64,000 nucleotides of DNA from Streptomyces sp. ISL-1 (GCF_018614585.1 NZ_JAGGOI010000017.1:1-64000); one strand, 5' to 3'. Shown: positions 35,276 through 43,734, numbered from the stretch's first letter. Numbers and translations: made by a program. The notes: generated from the letters alone by a model not told the origin.

Positions 35276-36556
35276 ATGAATGACTGGCCCGATGGATGGT
35301 CCGACGACCGCGGCAACAACAACGCAGCCGGCTACGGCCGCGGCAGCGGCGGCGCTCAGCCCGAGGGCGCGCGAGTGATGCGCCATGTGCAGCGCCCGGC
35401 CGCACCCCCGCGGGGCGCGGTTCCTCCGCAGTCGCGAGGCTACGACGAAGGCTATGACCAGCAGGGGTACGACAGCGGCTACAACACCGGCCATGTCTAC
35501 GGCGGCCCCGGCGGCCCTGGCGGCGGCAGCGGCGGCCCGCCGTACGGCCAGCAGCCCTACGGCGGCCGGTCCGCCCCCAACTGGCGCCGCCGCCTCAAGG
35601 TCGGTTCGCTGACCCTGGTCGTCGTACTGCTCGCCGTCTCCATCGGCACGTACTTCTGGGCCGACTCCAAGCTCAAGCGCGAGGTCGACCTCTCCAAGGT
35701 CATCGAGCGCCCGGGCGAGGGCGAGGGCACGAACTACCTGATCGTCGGCTCGGACAGCCGCGAGGGCATGTCTGCCGAGGAGAAGAAGAAGCTCCACACG
35801 GGCTCGGCCGACGGCAAGCGGACCGACTCGATGATGATCCTGCACGAAGGCTCGAACGGCCCGACGATGATCTCGCTGCCGCGCGACTCCGACGTGGAGA
35901 TACCGTCCTTCAAGGGCTCGCAGTCCGGCAAGCTCTTCCCGGCCGAGGGCCGGCGGGTGAAGCTGAACGCGGCGTACGCGGAGGACGGCCCTGAGCTGCT
36001 GGTCCGCACGGTCGAGCACAACACGGGCCTGCGCATCGACCACTACGTCGAGATCGGCTTCGCGGGCTTCGCGAACATCGTGGACGCCATCGGCGGCGTG
36101 GAGATCGACATCCCGAAGTCGTTCAAGGACAAGAAGTCGGGCGCCGACTTCCAGGCGGGCAAGCAGACGCTGAACGGCGAGCAGTCGCTGGCGTTCGTGC
36201 GGACGCGGTACGCCTTCGCGGGCAGCGACCTGGACCGTACGAAGAACCAGCAGAAGTTCCTCGCGGCCCTGGCGAGCCAGACGGCGACGCCGGGCACGAT
36301 CCTCAACCCGTTCAAGCTCTACCCGACGATGGGCGCGGGCCTGGACACCCTGATCGTCGACAAGGACATGTCCCTGTGGTCGCTGGGCAAGATGTTCTTC
36401 GCGATGAAGGGCGTCACAGGCGGCGACGGCAAGTCCATGAACATGCCGATCTCGGGCAGCAGGAACGGGAATCTGGTCTGGGACAAGGCGAAGGTGAAGC
36501 AGCTGGTGCAGCAGCTGAAGAACGACGAGAAGGTCACGGTCACCTCGGACCGCTGA
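35276..36556 (+). CDS. LCP family protein 5, no LytR_C domain
   Basis: This is a 426-residue LCP protein. The cytoplasmic N-terminus of about 100 residues is rich in Gly, Tyr, Gln and Pro (GYDEGYDQQGYDSGYN, PPYGQQPYGG) and is probably disordered. A membrane anchor spans about 109-127. The LCP domain has GSDSRE (158-163), RTD (182-184) and LPRD (201-204), keeping the standard active-site residues. It has no LytR_C domain. The ATG at 35276 is clear. It ends before a strong terminator. The tail composition is like that of the large glycosyltransferase tail in this window. Confidence 0.9.
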   Translation: MNDWPDGWSDDRGNNNAAGYGRGSGGAQPEGARVMRHVQRPAAPPRGAVPPQSRGYDEGYDQQGYDSGYNTGHVYGGPGGPGGGSGGPPYGQQPYGGRSAPNWRRRLKVGSLTLVVVLLAVSIGTYFWADSKLKREVDLSKVIERPGEGEGTNYLIVGSDSREGMSAEEKKKLHTGSADGKRTDSMMILHEGSNGPTMISLPRDSDVEIPSFKGSQSGKLFPAEGRRVKLNAAYAEDGPELLVRTVEHNTGLRIDHYVEIGFAGFANIVDAIGGVEIDIPKSFKDKKSGADFQAGKQTLNGEQSLAFVRTRYAFAGSDLDRTKNQQKFLAALASQTATPGTILNPFKLYPTMGAGLDTLIVDKDMSLWSLGKMFFAMKGVTGGDGKSMNMPISGSRNGNLVWDKAKVKQLVQQLKNDEKVTVTSDR

Positions 36557-36567
36557 GGCGGGACGCG

Positions 36568-36605
36568 AAGGGGCCCGCACCGGAAACGTCCGGTGCGGGC
36601 CCCTT
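36568..36605. terminator. Strong bidirectional terminator
   Basis: A perfect 17-bp stem (AAGGGGCCCGCACCGGA and its complement) with loop AACG lies between the convergent LCP 5 and acyl-CoA dehydrogenase genes; it ends in TT and is preceded by AA. Confidence 0.88.
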
Positions 36606-36617
36606 TCGTATGCCTTC

Positions 36618-37790
36618 TTACGGCAGGTTGCGGGCCATGACGATCCGCTGGACCTGGTTGGTGCCCTCGTAGATCTGCGTGATCTTGGCGTCGCGCATCA
36701 TGCGCTCGACCGGGTAGTCACGGGTGTAGCCGTAGCCGCCGAGCAGCTGGACGGCGTCCGTGGTGATCTCCATGGCGGCGTCGGAGGCGTAGCACTTGGC
36801 TGCCGCGCCGAAGAAGGTCAGGTCGCTGTCGACCCGCTCGGACTTGGCGGCCGCGGCGTAGGTGAGCTGGCGGGCGGCCTCCAGCTTCATCGCCATGTCG
36901 GCCAGCATGAACTGGATGCCCTGGAAGTCGGCGATCGGCTTGCCGAACTGCTTGCGCTCCTGGACGTAGCCCTTGGCGTAGTCGAGGGCGCCCTGGGCGA
37001 TGCCGAGGGCCTGGGCCGCGATCGTGATGCGGGTGTGGTCCAGGGTCTTCATGGCGGTGGCGAAGCCGGTGCCCTCCTCACCGATCATGCGGTCGGCGGG
37101 GATGCGGACGTTGTCGAGGTAGACCTCGCGGGTCGGGGAGCCCTTGATGCCGAGCTTCCTCTCCGGTGCGCCGAAGGAGACGCCCTCGTCGGACTTCTCG
37201 ACGACGAAGGCGCTGATGCCCTTGGAGCGCTTCGACGGGTCGGTGACGGCCATCACGGTGTAGTACTCGGAGACGCCGGCGTTGGTGATCCAGCGCTTCA
37301 CGCCGTTGAGTATGTAATGGTCGCCGTCGCGCACGGCCTTGGTCTTCATGCCTGCCGCGTCCGAGCCGGCGTCCGGCTCGGAGAGGCAGTACGAGAACAT
37401 CCCGTCGCCCGCGGCGAGCGGGCCCAGGTACCTCTTCTTGAGGACGTCGGAGCCGGAGAGGATCACCGGGAGCGAGCCGAGCTTGTTCACGGCCGGGATC
37501 AGCGAGGACGAGGCGCAGACGCGCGCGACCTCTTCGATGACGATCACGGTCGCGAGCGCGTCGGCGCCCGCGCCGCCGTAGGACTCGGGGACGTGGACCG
37601 CGTGCAGGTCGGCGGAGACCAGGGCGTCGAGGGCCTCCTGCGGGAAGCGGGCCTGCTCGTCGACCTCTGCGGCGAACGGAGCGATCTTTGCCTCGGCGAG
37701 CGAGCGGATGGCGTCGCGGAGCATGTCGTGCTCTTCGGACGGGCGGTACAGGTCAAATGCCGAGTTACCGGTCGATCCGGCCAATGTCAC
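36618..37790 (-). CDS. Acyl-CoA dehydrogenase
   Basis: This 390-residue FAD-dependent acyl-CoA dehydrogenase catalyses the first step of fatty-acyl or branched-acyl beta-oxidation. Visible hallmarks are YCLSEPDAGSDAAGMKTKA (substrate/FAD loop), WITNAG, RKQFGKPIADFQ, and the C-terminal QIYEGTNQVQR with the catalytic glutamate at 375. The position beside purE/purK matches mycobacterial fadE25. The start is GTG at 37790 with GGGGAG upstream; ATG codons further in would cut into the first helix. Substrate chain length cannot be told from sequence. Confidence 0.93.
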   Translation of the reverse strand: MTLAGSTGNSAFDLYRPSEEHDMLRDAIRSLAEAKIAPFAAEVDEQARFPQEALDALVSADLHAVHVPESYGGAGADALATVIVIEEVARVCASSSLIPAVNKLGSLPVILSGSDVLKKRYLGPLAAGDGMFSYCLSEPDAGSDAAGMKTKAVRDGDHYILNGVKRWITNAGVSEYYTVMAVTDPSKRSKGISAFVVEKSDEGVSFGAPERKLGIKGSPTREVYLDNVRIPADRMIGEEGTGFATAMKTLDHTRITIAAQALGIAQGALDYAKGYVQERKQFGKPIADFQGIQFMLADMAMKLEAARQLTYAAAAKSERVDSDLTFFGAAAKCYASDAAMEITTDAVQLLGGYGYTRDYPVERMMRDAKITQIYEGTNQVQRIVMARNLP

Positions 37791-37805
37791 TCACTCCCCA
37801 AGAAG

Positions 37806-37835
37806 CTAACTACCGTTAAGTAACCTAATTTTAGA
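37806..37835 (-). promoter_or_regulatory. A/T-rich operator-like dyad upstream of acyl-CoA dehydrogenase
   Basis: CTAAC-TACC-GTTAAG and flanking TAAGTAACCTAATTTTAG form an imperfect dyad in an unusually A/T-rich stretch just upstream of the gene. It would suit a TetR-type fatty-acid regulator site. Inference only. Confidence 0.3.
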
Positions 37836-37959
37836 GGGCTGCCGCAGCCAGGCATACGTGACCTTGGCGACAACGGTCGCGACAGGGGGAAACGTGCCCC
37901 GCGGAGGCACGGCTATGCTCGGGCTCGCATTCCGCGCCCGCACTTCCCTGGAGCACCGC

Positions 37960-39297
37960 ATGGCCCTCAAGATCACCGTGATCGGCACCGGATATCTCGG
38001 CGCCACGCACGCCGCGGCCATGGCGGAGCTGGGCTTCGAGGTCCTCGGCCTCGATGTCGTGCCCGAGAAGATCGAGATGCTGTCGGCCGGCAAGGTTCCT
38101 ATGTACGAGCCTGGGCTGGAGGAACTGCTCGCCAGGCATGTCGCGGGGATCGAGGGATCGAGCGGGCGGCTGCGCTTCACGACCTCCTGGGAGGAGATCG
38201 GGGAGTTCGGCGACGTTCACTTCGTGTGCGTGAACACCCCCCAGAAGCACGGGGAGTACGCCTGCGACATGTCGTACGTCGACTCCGCCTTCGAGTCCCT
38301 GGCACCGGTACTGACGCGGACCGCGCTCGTCGTCGGCAAGTCGACCGTCCCGGTCGGGTCGGCGGAGCGGCTGGCCGCGCTGCTCGCCGAGAAGGCGCCG
38401 GGGGACGTGGAGCTGGCCTGGAACCCGGAGTTCCTGCGGGAGGGCTTCGCCGTGCAGGACACGCTGCACCCGGACCGGGTCGTGGTGGGCGTCACCAGCG
38501 AGCGGGCCGAGAAGCTGCTGCGTGAGGTGTACGCGACGCCGGTCGAGGAGGGGTCGCCGTTCGTGGTGACGGACTACCCGACTGCGGAGCTGGTGAAGAC
38601 CGCGGCGAATTCCTTCCTGGCGACCAAGATCTCGTTCATCAACGCCATGGCGGAGATCTGCGAGGCCGCGGACGGCGATGTGGTGAAGCTGGCGGAGGCG
38701 ATCGGGCACGACGAGCGCATCGGGAAGAAGTTCCTGCGGGCGGGCGTCGGCTTCGGGGGCGGCTGTCTGCCCAAGGACATCCGGGCGTTCATGGCGCGGG
38801 CGGGTGAGCTGGGCGTCGACCAGGCGCTGACGTTCCTGCGCGAGGTCGACTCGATCAACATGCGGCGGCGCGGGCACATGGTGGAGCTGGCGCGGGACGC
38901 GGTAGGCGGCGACTCCTTCCTGGGGAAGCGGGTGGCCGTGCTGGGCGCGACGTTCAAGCCGGACTCGGACGACGTACGGGATTCGCCGGCGCTGAATGTG
39001 GCGGGCCAGATCCATCTGCAGGGCGGCCAGGTCACGGTGTACGACCCCAAGGGCATGGAGAACGCGCGGCGGCTCTTCCCGACGCTGGGGTACGCGGAGT
39101 CGGCGCTGGACGCGGTGCGGGGCGCGGATGTGGTGCTGCACCTGACGGAGTGGCGCGAGTTCCGCGAGCTGGACCCGGCGGCGCTGGGCGAGGTCGCGTC
39201 GAGCCGGATAGTGCTGGACGGCAGGAACGCGCTGGACTGCGGGAAGTGGCGCGAGGCGGGCTGGACCTACCGGGCGATGGGACGCCCGCGGGCCTGA
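37960..39297 (+). CDS. UDP-glucose/GDP-mannose 6-dehydrogenase family protein
   Basis: This 445-residue NAD-dependent sugar-nucleotide dehydrogenase makes UDP-glucuronate from UDP-glucose, or GDP-mannuronate from GDP-mannose. It has the N-terminal Rossmann motif GTGYLGATHA (9-18), KSTVPVGSAERL, NPEFLREG, and the catalytic cysteine C269 in GFGGGCLPKD. The C-terminal UDP-binding domain has GATFKPDSDDVRDSPA. The UDP-glucose form is more likely from overall similarity. The ATG at 37960 is preceded by GGAG; the longer frame to 37858 is not family-like. The last codons run into a tandem repeat array. Confidence 0.93.
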   Translation: MALKITVIGTGYLGATHAAAMAELGFEVLGLDVVPEKIEMLSAGKVPMYEPGLEELLARHVAGIEGSSGRLRFTTSWEEIGEFGDVHFVCVNTPQKHGEYACDMSYVDSAFESLAPVLTRTALVVGKSTVPVGSAERLAALLAEKAPGDVELAWNPEFLREGFAVQDTLHPDRVVVGVTSERAEKLLREVYATPVEEGSPFVVTDYPTAELVKTAANSFLATKISFINAMAEICEAADGDVVKLAEAIGHDERIGKKFLRAGVGFGGGCLPKDIRAFMARAGELGVDQALTFLREVDSINMRRRGHMVELARDAVGGDSFLGKRVAVLGATFKPDSDDVRDSPALNVAGQIHLQGGQVTVYDPKGMENARRLFPTLGYAESALDAVRGADVVLHLTEWREFRELDPAALGEVASSRIVLDGRNALDCGKWREAGWTYRAMGRPRA

Positions 39298-39760
39298 GGT
39301 CCCGCGGTTCGCGGCGCGGCGGCGGCTTGTGCTTTCGCCGTGCGCGGCGACGGCCTGAGGCCCTCGGTTTCGCGGCGCGACCGCGGCCTGCGATTTCCCG
39401 GTGCGCGGCGGCGGCCTGAGGGTCCGTGGTTCCCGGCGTGGCCGCAGCCTGGGACTTCGCCCTGCGCAGCAGTCTGAGGCCCTCGGTTCGCGGCACGACC
39501 GCCGCCTGCGATTTCCCCGTGCGCGGCGACTTCCTGAGGCTCCGCGGTTCCCGGCGCGACCGCGGCTTGTGCTTTCACCCTGCGCGGCGGCGCGGCAGCC
39601 CGAGTCCCTCGGATCGCGGCGTGACCGCGGCTTGCGATTTCCCCGTGCGCGGCGACTTCCTGAGGTTCCGTGGTTCCCGCGTGGCCGCAGCCTGCCCTCG
39701 GATCCAGGCGCGACCGCGACTTGTGCTTTCCTCGTGTGCGGCGGCCGGCCTGAGGTTCCG
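39293..39760. repeat. About eight-unit 60-bp tandem array with 120-bp higher order
   Basis: The 463 bases between the convergent UDP-sugar dehydrogenase and CGNR genes are one degenerate tandem array of roughly 60-base units starting CCTGAGG. Two unit types alternate: one begins CCTGAGGCCCTCGG and contains CTGCGATTTCC; the other begins CCTGAGGTTCCGYGG and contains CTTGTGCTTTC. The higher-order period is about 120 bases. The stop codon of the dehydrogenase is part of the first unit, and the CGNR stop abuts the last. Frames are open on both strands because the period is near a multiple of three; I see no real gene here. Confidence 0.85.
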
Positions 39761-40279
39761 TCAGCCTGTCGCCGTGCGGCGGGCGCGGTACGTGCGCATC
39801 TTGGCGCGGGCGCCGCACACCGCCATCGAGCACCACCGGCTGCGGCCGGCCGGGCTGCGGTCGTAGTACGCCCAGTGGCAGTCCTCGGCCTCGCACGCCT
39901 TGAGGCGCTCCCATGTCCCGTCGGCCGCAGCGGCCGCGATGGCCTCCGCGATACGGGAGACGAGGGGACCGTCCGGACTCGCGGGGCGCAGTGCCGCGGT
40001 GCCGTCCTCGGCGACGCTGACGTACAACGGCGCCCCGGCCAGGAGCCGGTCGAGCGCGGCGGGCGAGCGGCCGGGTGACCGGTGCCCCGCGTGCGCGAGG
40101 CAGGCGCCGCGCAGGGCCTCGCGGAGCTCCCGCGCGGCGGGGACGTCGCGCTCGGCGAGACCGAAGGCGGCGCGGCCGTCTGCGGTGTCGAGCGAGTCCG
40201 CGCCGCTCTCGATGTCCAGCGTGTTCACCAGGGCCTCGACCAGTGCGAGGCCGCCGGGTGCCGGTGCCCTGTCATTCAT
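39761..40279 (-). CDS. CGNR zinc-finger (ABATE) putative transcription regulator
   Basis: This 172-residue protein has an N-terminal ABATE-type helical domain (LALVEALVNTLDI start, RELREALRGACLAHAGHR). Its C-terminal CGNR-type zinc finger has CEAEDCHWAYYDRSP and WCSMAVCGARAKMRTYRARR, and the four cysteines are visible. The CGNR signature reads C-G-A-R here. Such proteins are thought to be stress or ligand-responsive regulators. The ATG at 40279 is used (MNDRAPAPGG). It is divergent from a VOC protein across an 89-base gap full of GTTAC/GTAAC half-sites, so it probably regulates itself and that gene. Confidence 0.85.
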   Translation of the reverse strand: MNDRAPAPGGLALVEALVNTLDIESGADSLDTADGRAAFGLAERDVPAARELREALRGACLAHAGHRSPGRSPAALDRLLAGAPLYVSVAEDGTAALRPASPDGPLVSRIAEAIAAAAADGTWERLKACEAEDCHWAYYDRSPAGRSRWCSMAVCGARAKMRTYRARRTATG

Positions 40280-40288
40280 GGTTGCGAC

Positions 40289-40349
40289 GTTACCTCTGAT
40301 GAGGGAACATGAGGTAACCGTTACTGGTTGCGGCATTGCACCGGTAACC
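40289..40349. promoter_or_regulatory. Operator-like GTTAC/GTAAC cluster
   Basis: A perfect 8-bp inverted repeat GTTACCTC (40289-40296) / GAGGTAAC (40311-40318) overlaps the perfect palindrome GTAAC-C-GTTAC (40314-40324). A further GGTAACC is at 40343-40349. They lie between the divergent CGNR and VOC genes. Confidence 0.5.
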
Positions 40350-40368
40350 CCGAACAGAGGAGCAGACC

Positions 40369-40731
40369 ATGGCCATCGCCACGCTGGGGACTGTGGTGCT
40401 GGACTGTCCCGACCCTGTCGCGCTCGGCCTCTTCTACGCCGGGCTGCTGGGCGGTGACATCGAGGTCGAAGCCGACGACTGGGTCTCCCTTTCGGGAGTG
40501 CCGGGCACCCCGCTGGCGTTCCAGGCGGCGCCGGGCTTCGTACCGCCGAAGTGGCCGGCAGCGGACGCGTCGCAGCAGTTCCACCTGGACCTGACGGTGG
40601 ACGACCTGGACGCGGCGGAGAAGGGGGCGCTGACGCTGGGCGCGAAGCCGCTGGACGCGGGCGACAGGGACCGGTCCTGGCGGGTGTACGCGGACCCGGC
40701 GGGGCATCCGTTCTGCCTCTGCGCGGACTGA
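40369..40731 (+). CDS. VOC family (glyoxalase-like) protein
   Basis: This 120-residue protein is of the vicinal oxygen chelate fold, in the glyoxalase-like subgroup. Two beta-alpha-beta-beta-beta modules are visible: LGTVVLDCPDPVALGLFYAGLLG and HLDLTVDDLDAAEKGALTLGAK, ending VYADPAGHPFCLC. Likely metal ligands include H in FHLDL and the residue preceding the last strand. The substrate is unknown; related proteins bind or modify toxic small molecules and antibiotics. The ATG at 40369 has GAGGAG upstream. It is divergent from the CGNR regulator. Confidence 0.87.
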   Translation: MAIATLGTVVLDCPDPVALGLFYAGLLGGDIEVEADDWVSLSGVPGTPLAFQAAPGFVPPKWPAADASQQFHLDLTVDDLDAAEKGALTLGAKPLDAGDRDRSWRVYADPAGHPFCLCAD

Positions 40732-40754
40732 TCGGGGCCGGCCCGTAAAGCCCC

Positions 40755-41894
40755 TTATGTGTCCAGGGGCGTCACACGCGTGGTCGACGCGGGCCTGCGG
40801 GACTGCATCGCCCTGGCCACGAAATCCGCGTCCCTCACGACCCGGTATACGTTCCCCCAGGTCAGCGCCTCGATGTCCGGTTCGGGCCAGTCGCGGTCCA
40901 GGAGTTCGGCGATCAGGCGGGGGAAGCAGGAAACGTCCGCCAGGTCGGGGGCGTGCGGGGCACCCGTGTCGTAGGCGCCGGTGAGGGCCACCGACTCGGG
41001 GCCCGCCGCGTCACGGACGTGCTCCAGGTGGTCCGCCGTCTCGCGGAGGGAGCCGGCCGTGCAAGGGACCATGCATAGGCCGGAGTTGGCGCGGAGCTGA
41101 CGCAATACGTCGTCCGGGACCCGTTCCGGGTGGTGCGAAATGACGACCGGCGCCCGGGCCACCATCAGCGCCCGCAGCATCGTCTCGGGCGTGCAGCCTG
41201 AGAGGTCGACGACGACGCCCAGACGGTTCATCTCGCGGACGACCTCGTGGCCGAAGGAGGTCAGGCCGGTGCGCTGCGTCCAGCGGGTGCCCGCGAGGGT
41301 CAGGCTGCGGACGCCCAGTGCGTGGTACGCGCGCAGCGTGCTGAGCGAGTCGCCCAGAGCCGGGCCCGCCACCGGGCCGAGCAGCACGGCTATACGGCCG
41401 CAGTTGCGCGCGTCGGCGAGGTCGTCGGCGCTCAGCGCCAGGCGCAGGCTCTCGGAACAGCCGGCCACCACCGAGCGGACCAGGTCGAGCTGTTCCATCG
41501 TGGCGGTCAGCGCGCGGTCACCGGTGAGCTCGGGCGGCGCGTGCAGGGACCAGAACTGCGCGCCGACGCCGCCGTTCCGCAGCCGGGGCACGTCCGTCTC
41601 CAGCGTCCGCTCACCTTGTTCGATGTCGTGCGACGGGGTGTCCCTCAGCGTCCGGGCCAGACCGCTGAGCCCGTCGGCTATCGGGTGCGCGGCAAGCAGT
41701 TCCCGTGCCCGCTCCAGGCTCCCGGCGACCGGCTCGGCCGGCTCGGCCGGCTCCTCCGGCTCCCCTGCCACCCCTCTGGGGCGCGCCAGGACGTCGAGGT
41801 CGTCGAGGTCACCAAGATTGCTGAGATCGCTGAGATCGCCGAGGTCTCCGCCCGCGGCGCCGACGGTGTGGGGTTCATCCTGCAGATCTGCCAT
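40755..41894 (-). CDS. Renal dipeptidase-like protein, metal site degenerate
   Basis: This 379-residue paralogue of the adjacent dipeptidase has four of the five metal ligands that I can align lost: the HxD pair of DGHND is L76 and G78 (in DGLSG), the bridging Glu of GAEGG is V175, and the His of DLSH is G233. Only the His in ISHHPER (H254) remains, and the GGDFDG loop reads TGAYDTG. The fold-defining segments (LRNGGVGAQFW, FGHEVVREMNRLG) are kept. It is therefore probably a non-catalytic binding or regulatory partner. The N-terminal 60 residues are an acidic GDL-repeat extension. The ATG at 41894 has GGAGC upstream. Confidence 0.88.
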   Translation of the reverse strand: MADLQDEPHTVGAAGGDLGDLSDLSNLGDLDDLDVLARPRGVAGEPEEPAEPAEPVAGSLERARELLAAHPIADGLSGLARTLRDTPSHDIEQGERTLETDVPRLRNGGVGAQFWSLHAPPELTGDRALTATMEQLDLVRSVVAGCSESLRLALSADDLADARNCGRIAVLLGPVAGPALGDSLSTLRAYHALGVRSLTLAGTRWTQRTGLTSFGHEVVREMNRLGVVVDLSGCTPETMLRALMVARAPVVISHHPERVPDDVLRQLRANSGLCMVPCTAGSLRETADHLEHVRDAAGPESVALTGAYDTGAPHAPDLADVSCFPRLIAELLDRDWPEPDIEALTWGNVYRVVRDADFVARAMQSRRPASTTRVTPLDT

Positions 41895-42017
41895 GGCGGG
41901 TGCTCCGAGCTTCGAACGACCGTGCCGTAGTGCCACGGTGGCACGGGAGCGCCGAGGCTTCACGGTGGGTGGTGCGTTCGGGGGTACGAGGCCCGGCCCC
42001 GTACCCCCGGACCGCAC

Positions 42018-43202
42018 TCAGCCGTCGAGCTGCCCGATCGTCGCGTTCGACGGGCCGCGCCGCGTCTGCAGGTCGCGGGCGACGTCCTCCGCCGCGCGCA
42101 GCGTGCGCACCGCGTTCTGCCAGGTGAGCTTCGCCAGGTCGGCCGCCGACCAGCCGCGCCGCAGCAGCTCGGCGATCAGGTTGGGATAGCCCGCGACGTC
42201 GTCCAGGCCGGCCGGGGTGAAGGCCGTGCCGTCGAAGTCGCCGCCGATGCCGATGTGGTCGACGCCGGCGACCTCGCGCATATGGTCGAGATGGTCCGCG
42301 ACCGTCGCGACGGTGGCCACCGGGCGGGGGCGCGCCTCCTCGAAGGCGGCGTGGATCCGCATCGCGTCCGGCGTCGTGTCCAGCTGGTGCAAGCCGTGCG
42401 CCCGCATGTTCTCGTCCGCAGCCTGGGTCCAGTCGACGGCCTCGGGGAGGATGAACTTCGGCACGAACGTGGCCATCGCCACGCCGCCGTTCGCGGGCAG
42501 CAGCGCCAGCACATCGTCGGGAATGTTGCGTACGTGATCGCAGATCGCGCGGGCCGAGGAGTGCGAGAAGACCACCGGGGCGGCCGATGTGGCGAGCGCG
42601 TCGCGCATCGTGGACACGGCCACGTGCGAGAGGTCGACCAGCATGCCGATGCGGTTCATCTCCCGTACGACCTCATGGCCGAAGTCCGAGAGGCCACCGA
42701 CGCCGGGAGCATCGGTCGCCGAGTCCGCCCACGCGATGTTGTCGTTGTGGGTGAGCGTCATGTAGCGCACGCCCAGTGCGTACAGCGCGCGCAGCGTGGC
42801 GAGCGAGCTGTTGATGGAGTGCCCGCCCTCGGCGCCCATGAGGGAGGCGATCCGGCCCTCGCCACGCGCCTTCTCCATGTCGTCCGCCGTCAGTGCGGCG
42901 GCCAGGTCGGCCGGATAGCGCTCCAGCAGCTGGCGCACCCCGTCGACCTGCTCCAGGGTCGCGCTGACCGCGTCGTCCCCGGCCATGTCGCTTCGCACAT
43001 ACACGGACCAGAACTGCGCGCCCACCCCGCCGGCGCGCAGCCGCGGGATGTCCGTGTGCAGCCGGCCGGTCTGGTCGGCGGCGATGTCCATGCGGTTCAG
43101 GTCGTAGCGGACCTGTTCGCGCAGCGCCCACGGCAGGTCGTTGTGGCCGTCCACGACGGGGTGCTCGGCGAGGAGTTCCCGTGCCCGGCTGAGAAAGTCC
43201 AT
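42018..43202 (-). CDS. Membrane (renal) dipeptidase family zinc peptidase
   Basis: This 394-residue amidohydrolase-fold dipeptidase (peptidase M19) hydrolyses dipeptides, often with D-residues. Zinc ligands are visible as H20 and D22 (DGHNDLPW), E125 (GAEGGHS), H193 (DLSHVA) and H214 (FSHSSAR), with GIGGDFDG carrying the catalytic-site Asp. No signal peptide is seen, so it is cytosolic. A role in recycling wall-derived or peptide-transporter-imported dipeptides fits the POT transporter elsewhere in the window. It is followed downstream by its degenerate paralogue and lies next to purE on the same strand. Confidence 0.93.
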   Translation of the reverse strand: MDFLSRARELLAEHPVVDGHNDLPWALREQVRYDLNRMDIAADQTGRLHTDIPRLRAGGVGAQFWSVYVRSDMAGDDAVSATLEQVDGVRQLLERYPADLAAALTADDMEKARGEGRIASLMGAEGGHSINSSLATLRALYALGVRYMTLTHNDNIAWADSATDAPGVGGLSDFGHEVVREMNRIGMLVDLSHVAVSTMRDALATSAAPVVFSHSSARAICDHVRNIPDDVLALLPANGGVAMATFVPKFILPEAVDWTQAADENMRAHGLHQLDTTPDAMRIHAAFEEARPRPVATVATVADHLDHMREVAGVDHIGIGGDFDGTAFTPAGLDDVAGYPNLIAELLRRGWSAADLAKLTWQNAVRTLRAAEDVARDLQTRRGPSNATIGQLDG

Positions 43203-43209
43203 GGCGGTG

Positions 43210-43734
43210 TTACTTCCCCGAACCGGAGGCCGCCGCGCCTTCGACCTTGGTACGCAGCCGCTTGCCCTTCTCCGTCGCCTGGTCGTTCAGCTCCTGCTGG
43301 AACTCCCGCATACGGGCCAGGAGTTCACCGTCGTGCGTGGCCAGGATGCGGGCCGCGAGCAGGCCCGCGTTACGGGCCCCGGCGACCGAGACCGTGGCGA
43401 CCGGCACGCCCGCCGGCATCTGCACGATGGACAGCAGCGAGTCCATCCCGTCGAGGTACTTCAGCGGTACCGGGACGCCGATCACCGGGAGCGGGGTGAC
43501 GGAGGCGAGCATCCCCGGCAGATGGGCCGCTCCCCCGGCGCCCGCGATGATCGCCTTGAGGCCGCGGTCCGCGGCCTCCTCTCCGTACGCGATCATTTCG
43601 CGCGGCATCCGGTGCGCGGAGACGACATCGACCTCGTAGCGGATCTCGAACTCGTCGAGGGCCTGCGCCGCGGCCTCCATGACGGGCCAGTCGGAGTCCG
43701 AGCCCATGACGATGCCCACCAGTGGGTTACTCAA
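43210..43734 (-). CDS. purE: 5-(carboxyamino)imidazole ribonucleotide mutase
   Basis: Class I PurE converts N5-CAIR to CAIR in purine synthesis. The 174 residues show the active-site signatures GIVMGSDSDWPVM, DVVSAHRMP and IIAGAGGAAHLPGMLA, plus PLKYLDGMDSLLSIVQMP. The C-terminus is Lys/Ala/Gly-rich. The start is TTG at 43734 (MSNPLVGIVM): GAGGGA lies 6 bases upstream and the codon overlaps the purK stop by 8 bases, so PurE synthesis is coupled to PurK. Longer in-frame starts inside purK are rejected. Confidence 0.95.
   Translation of the reverse strand: MSNPLVGIVMGSDSDWPVMEAAAQALDEFEIRYEVDVVSAHRMPREMIAYGEEAADRGLKAIIAGAGGAAHLPGMLASVTPLPVIGVPVPLKYLDGMDSLLSIVQMPAGVPVATVSVAGARNAGLLAARILATHDGELLARMREFQQELNDQATEKGKRLRTKVEGAAASGSGK

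Noticed and set aside
39032..40078. Several open frames on both strands across the 60-bp array
   Set aside because: They arise because the repeat period is near a multiple of three and lacks stops; the products are repeats of biased composition with no family resemblance and no proper starts.
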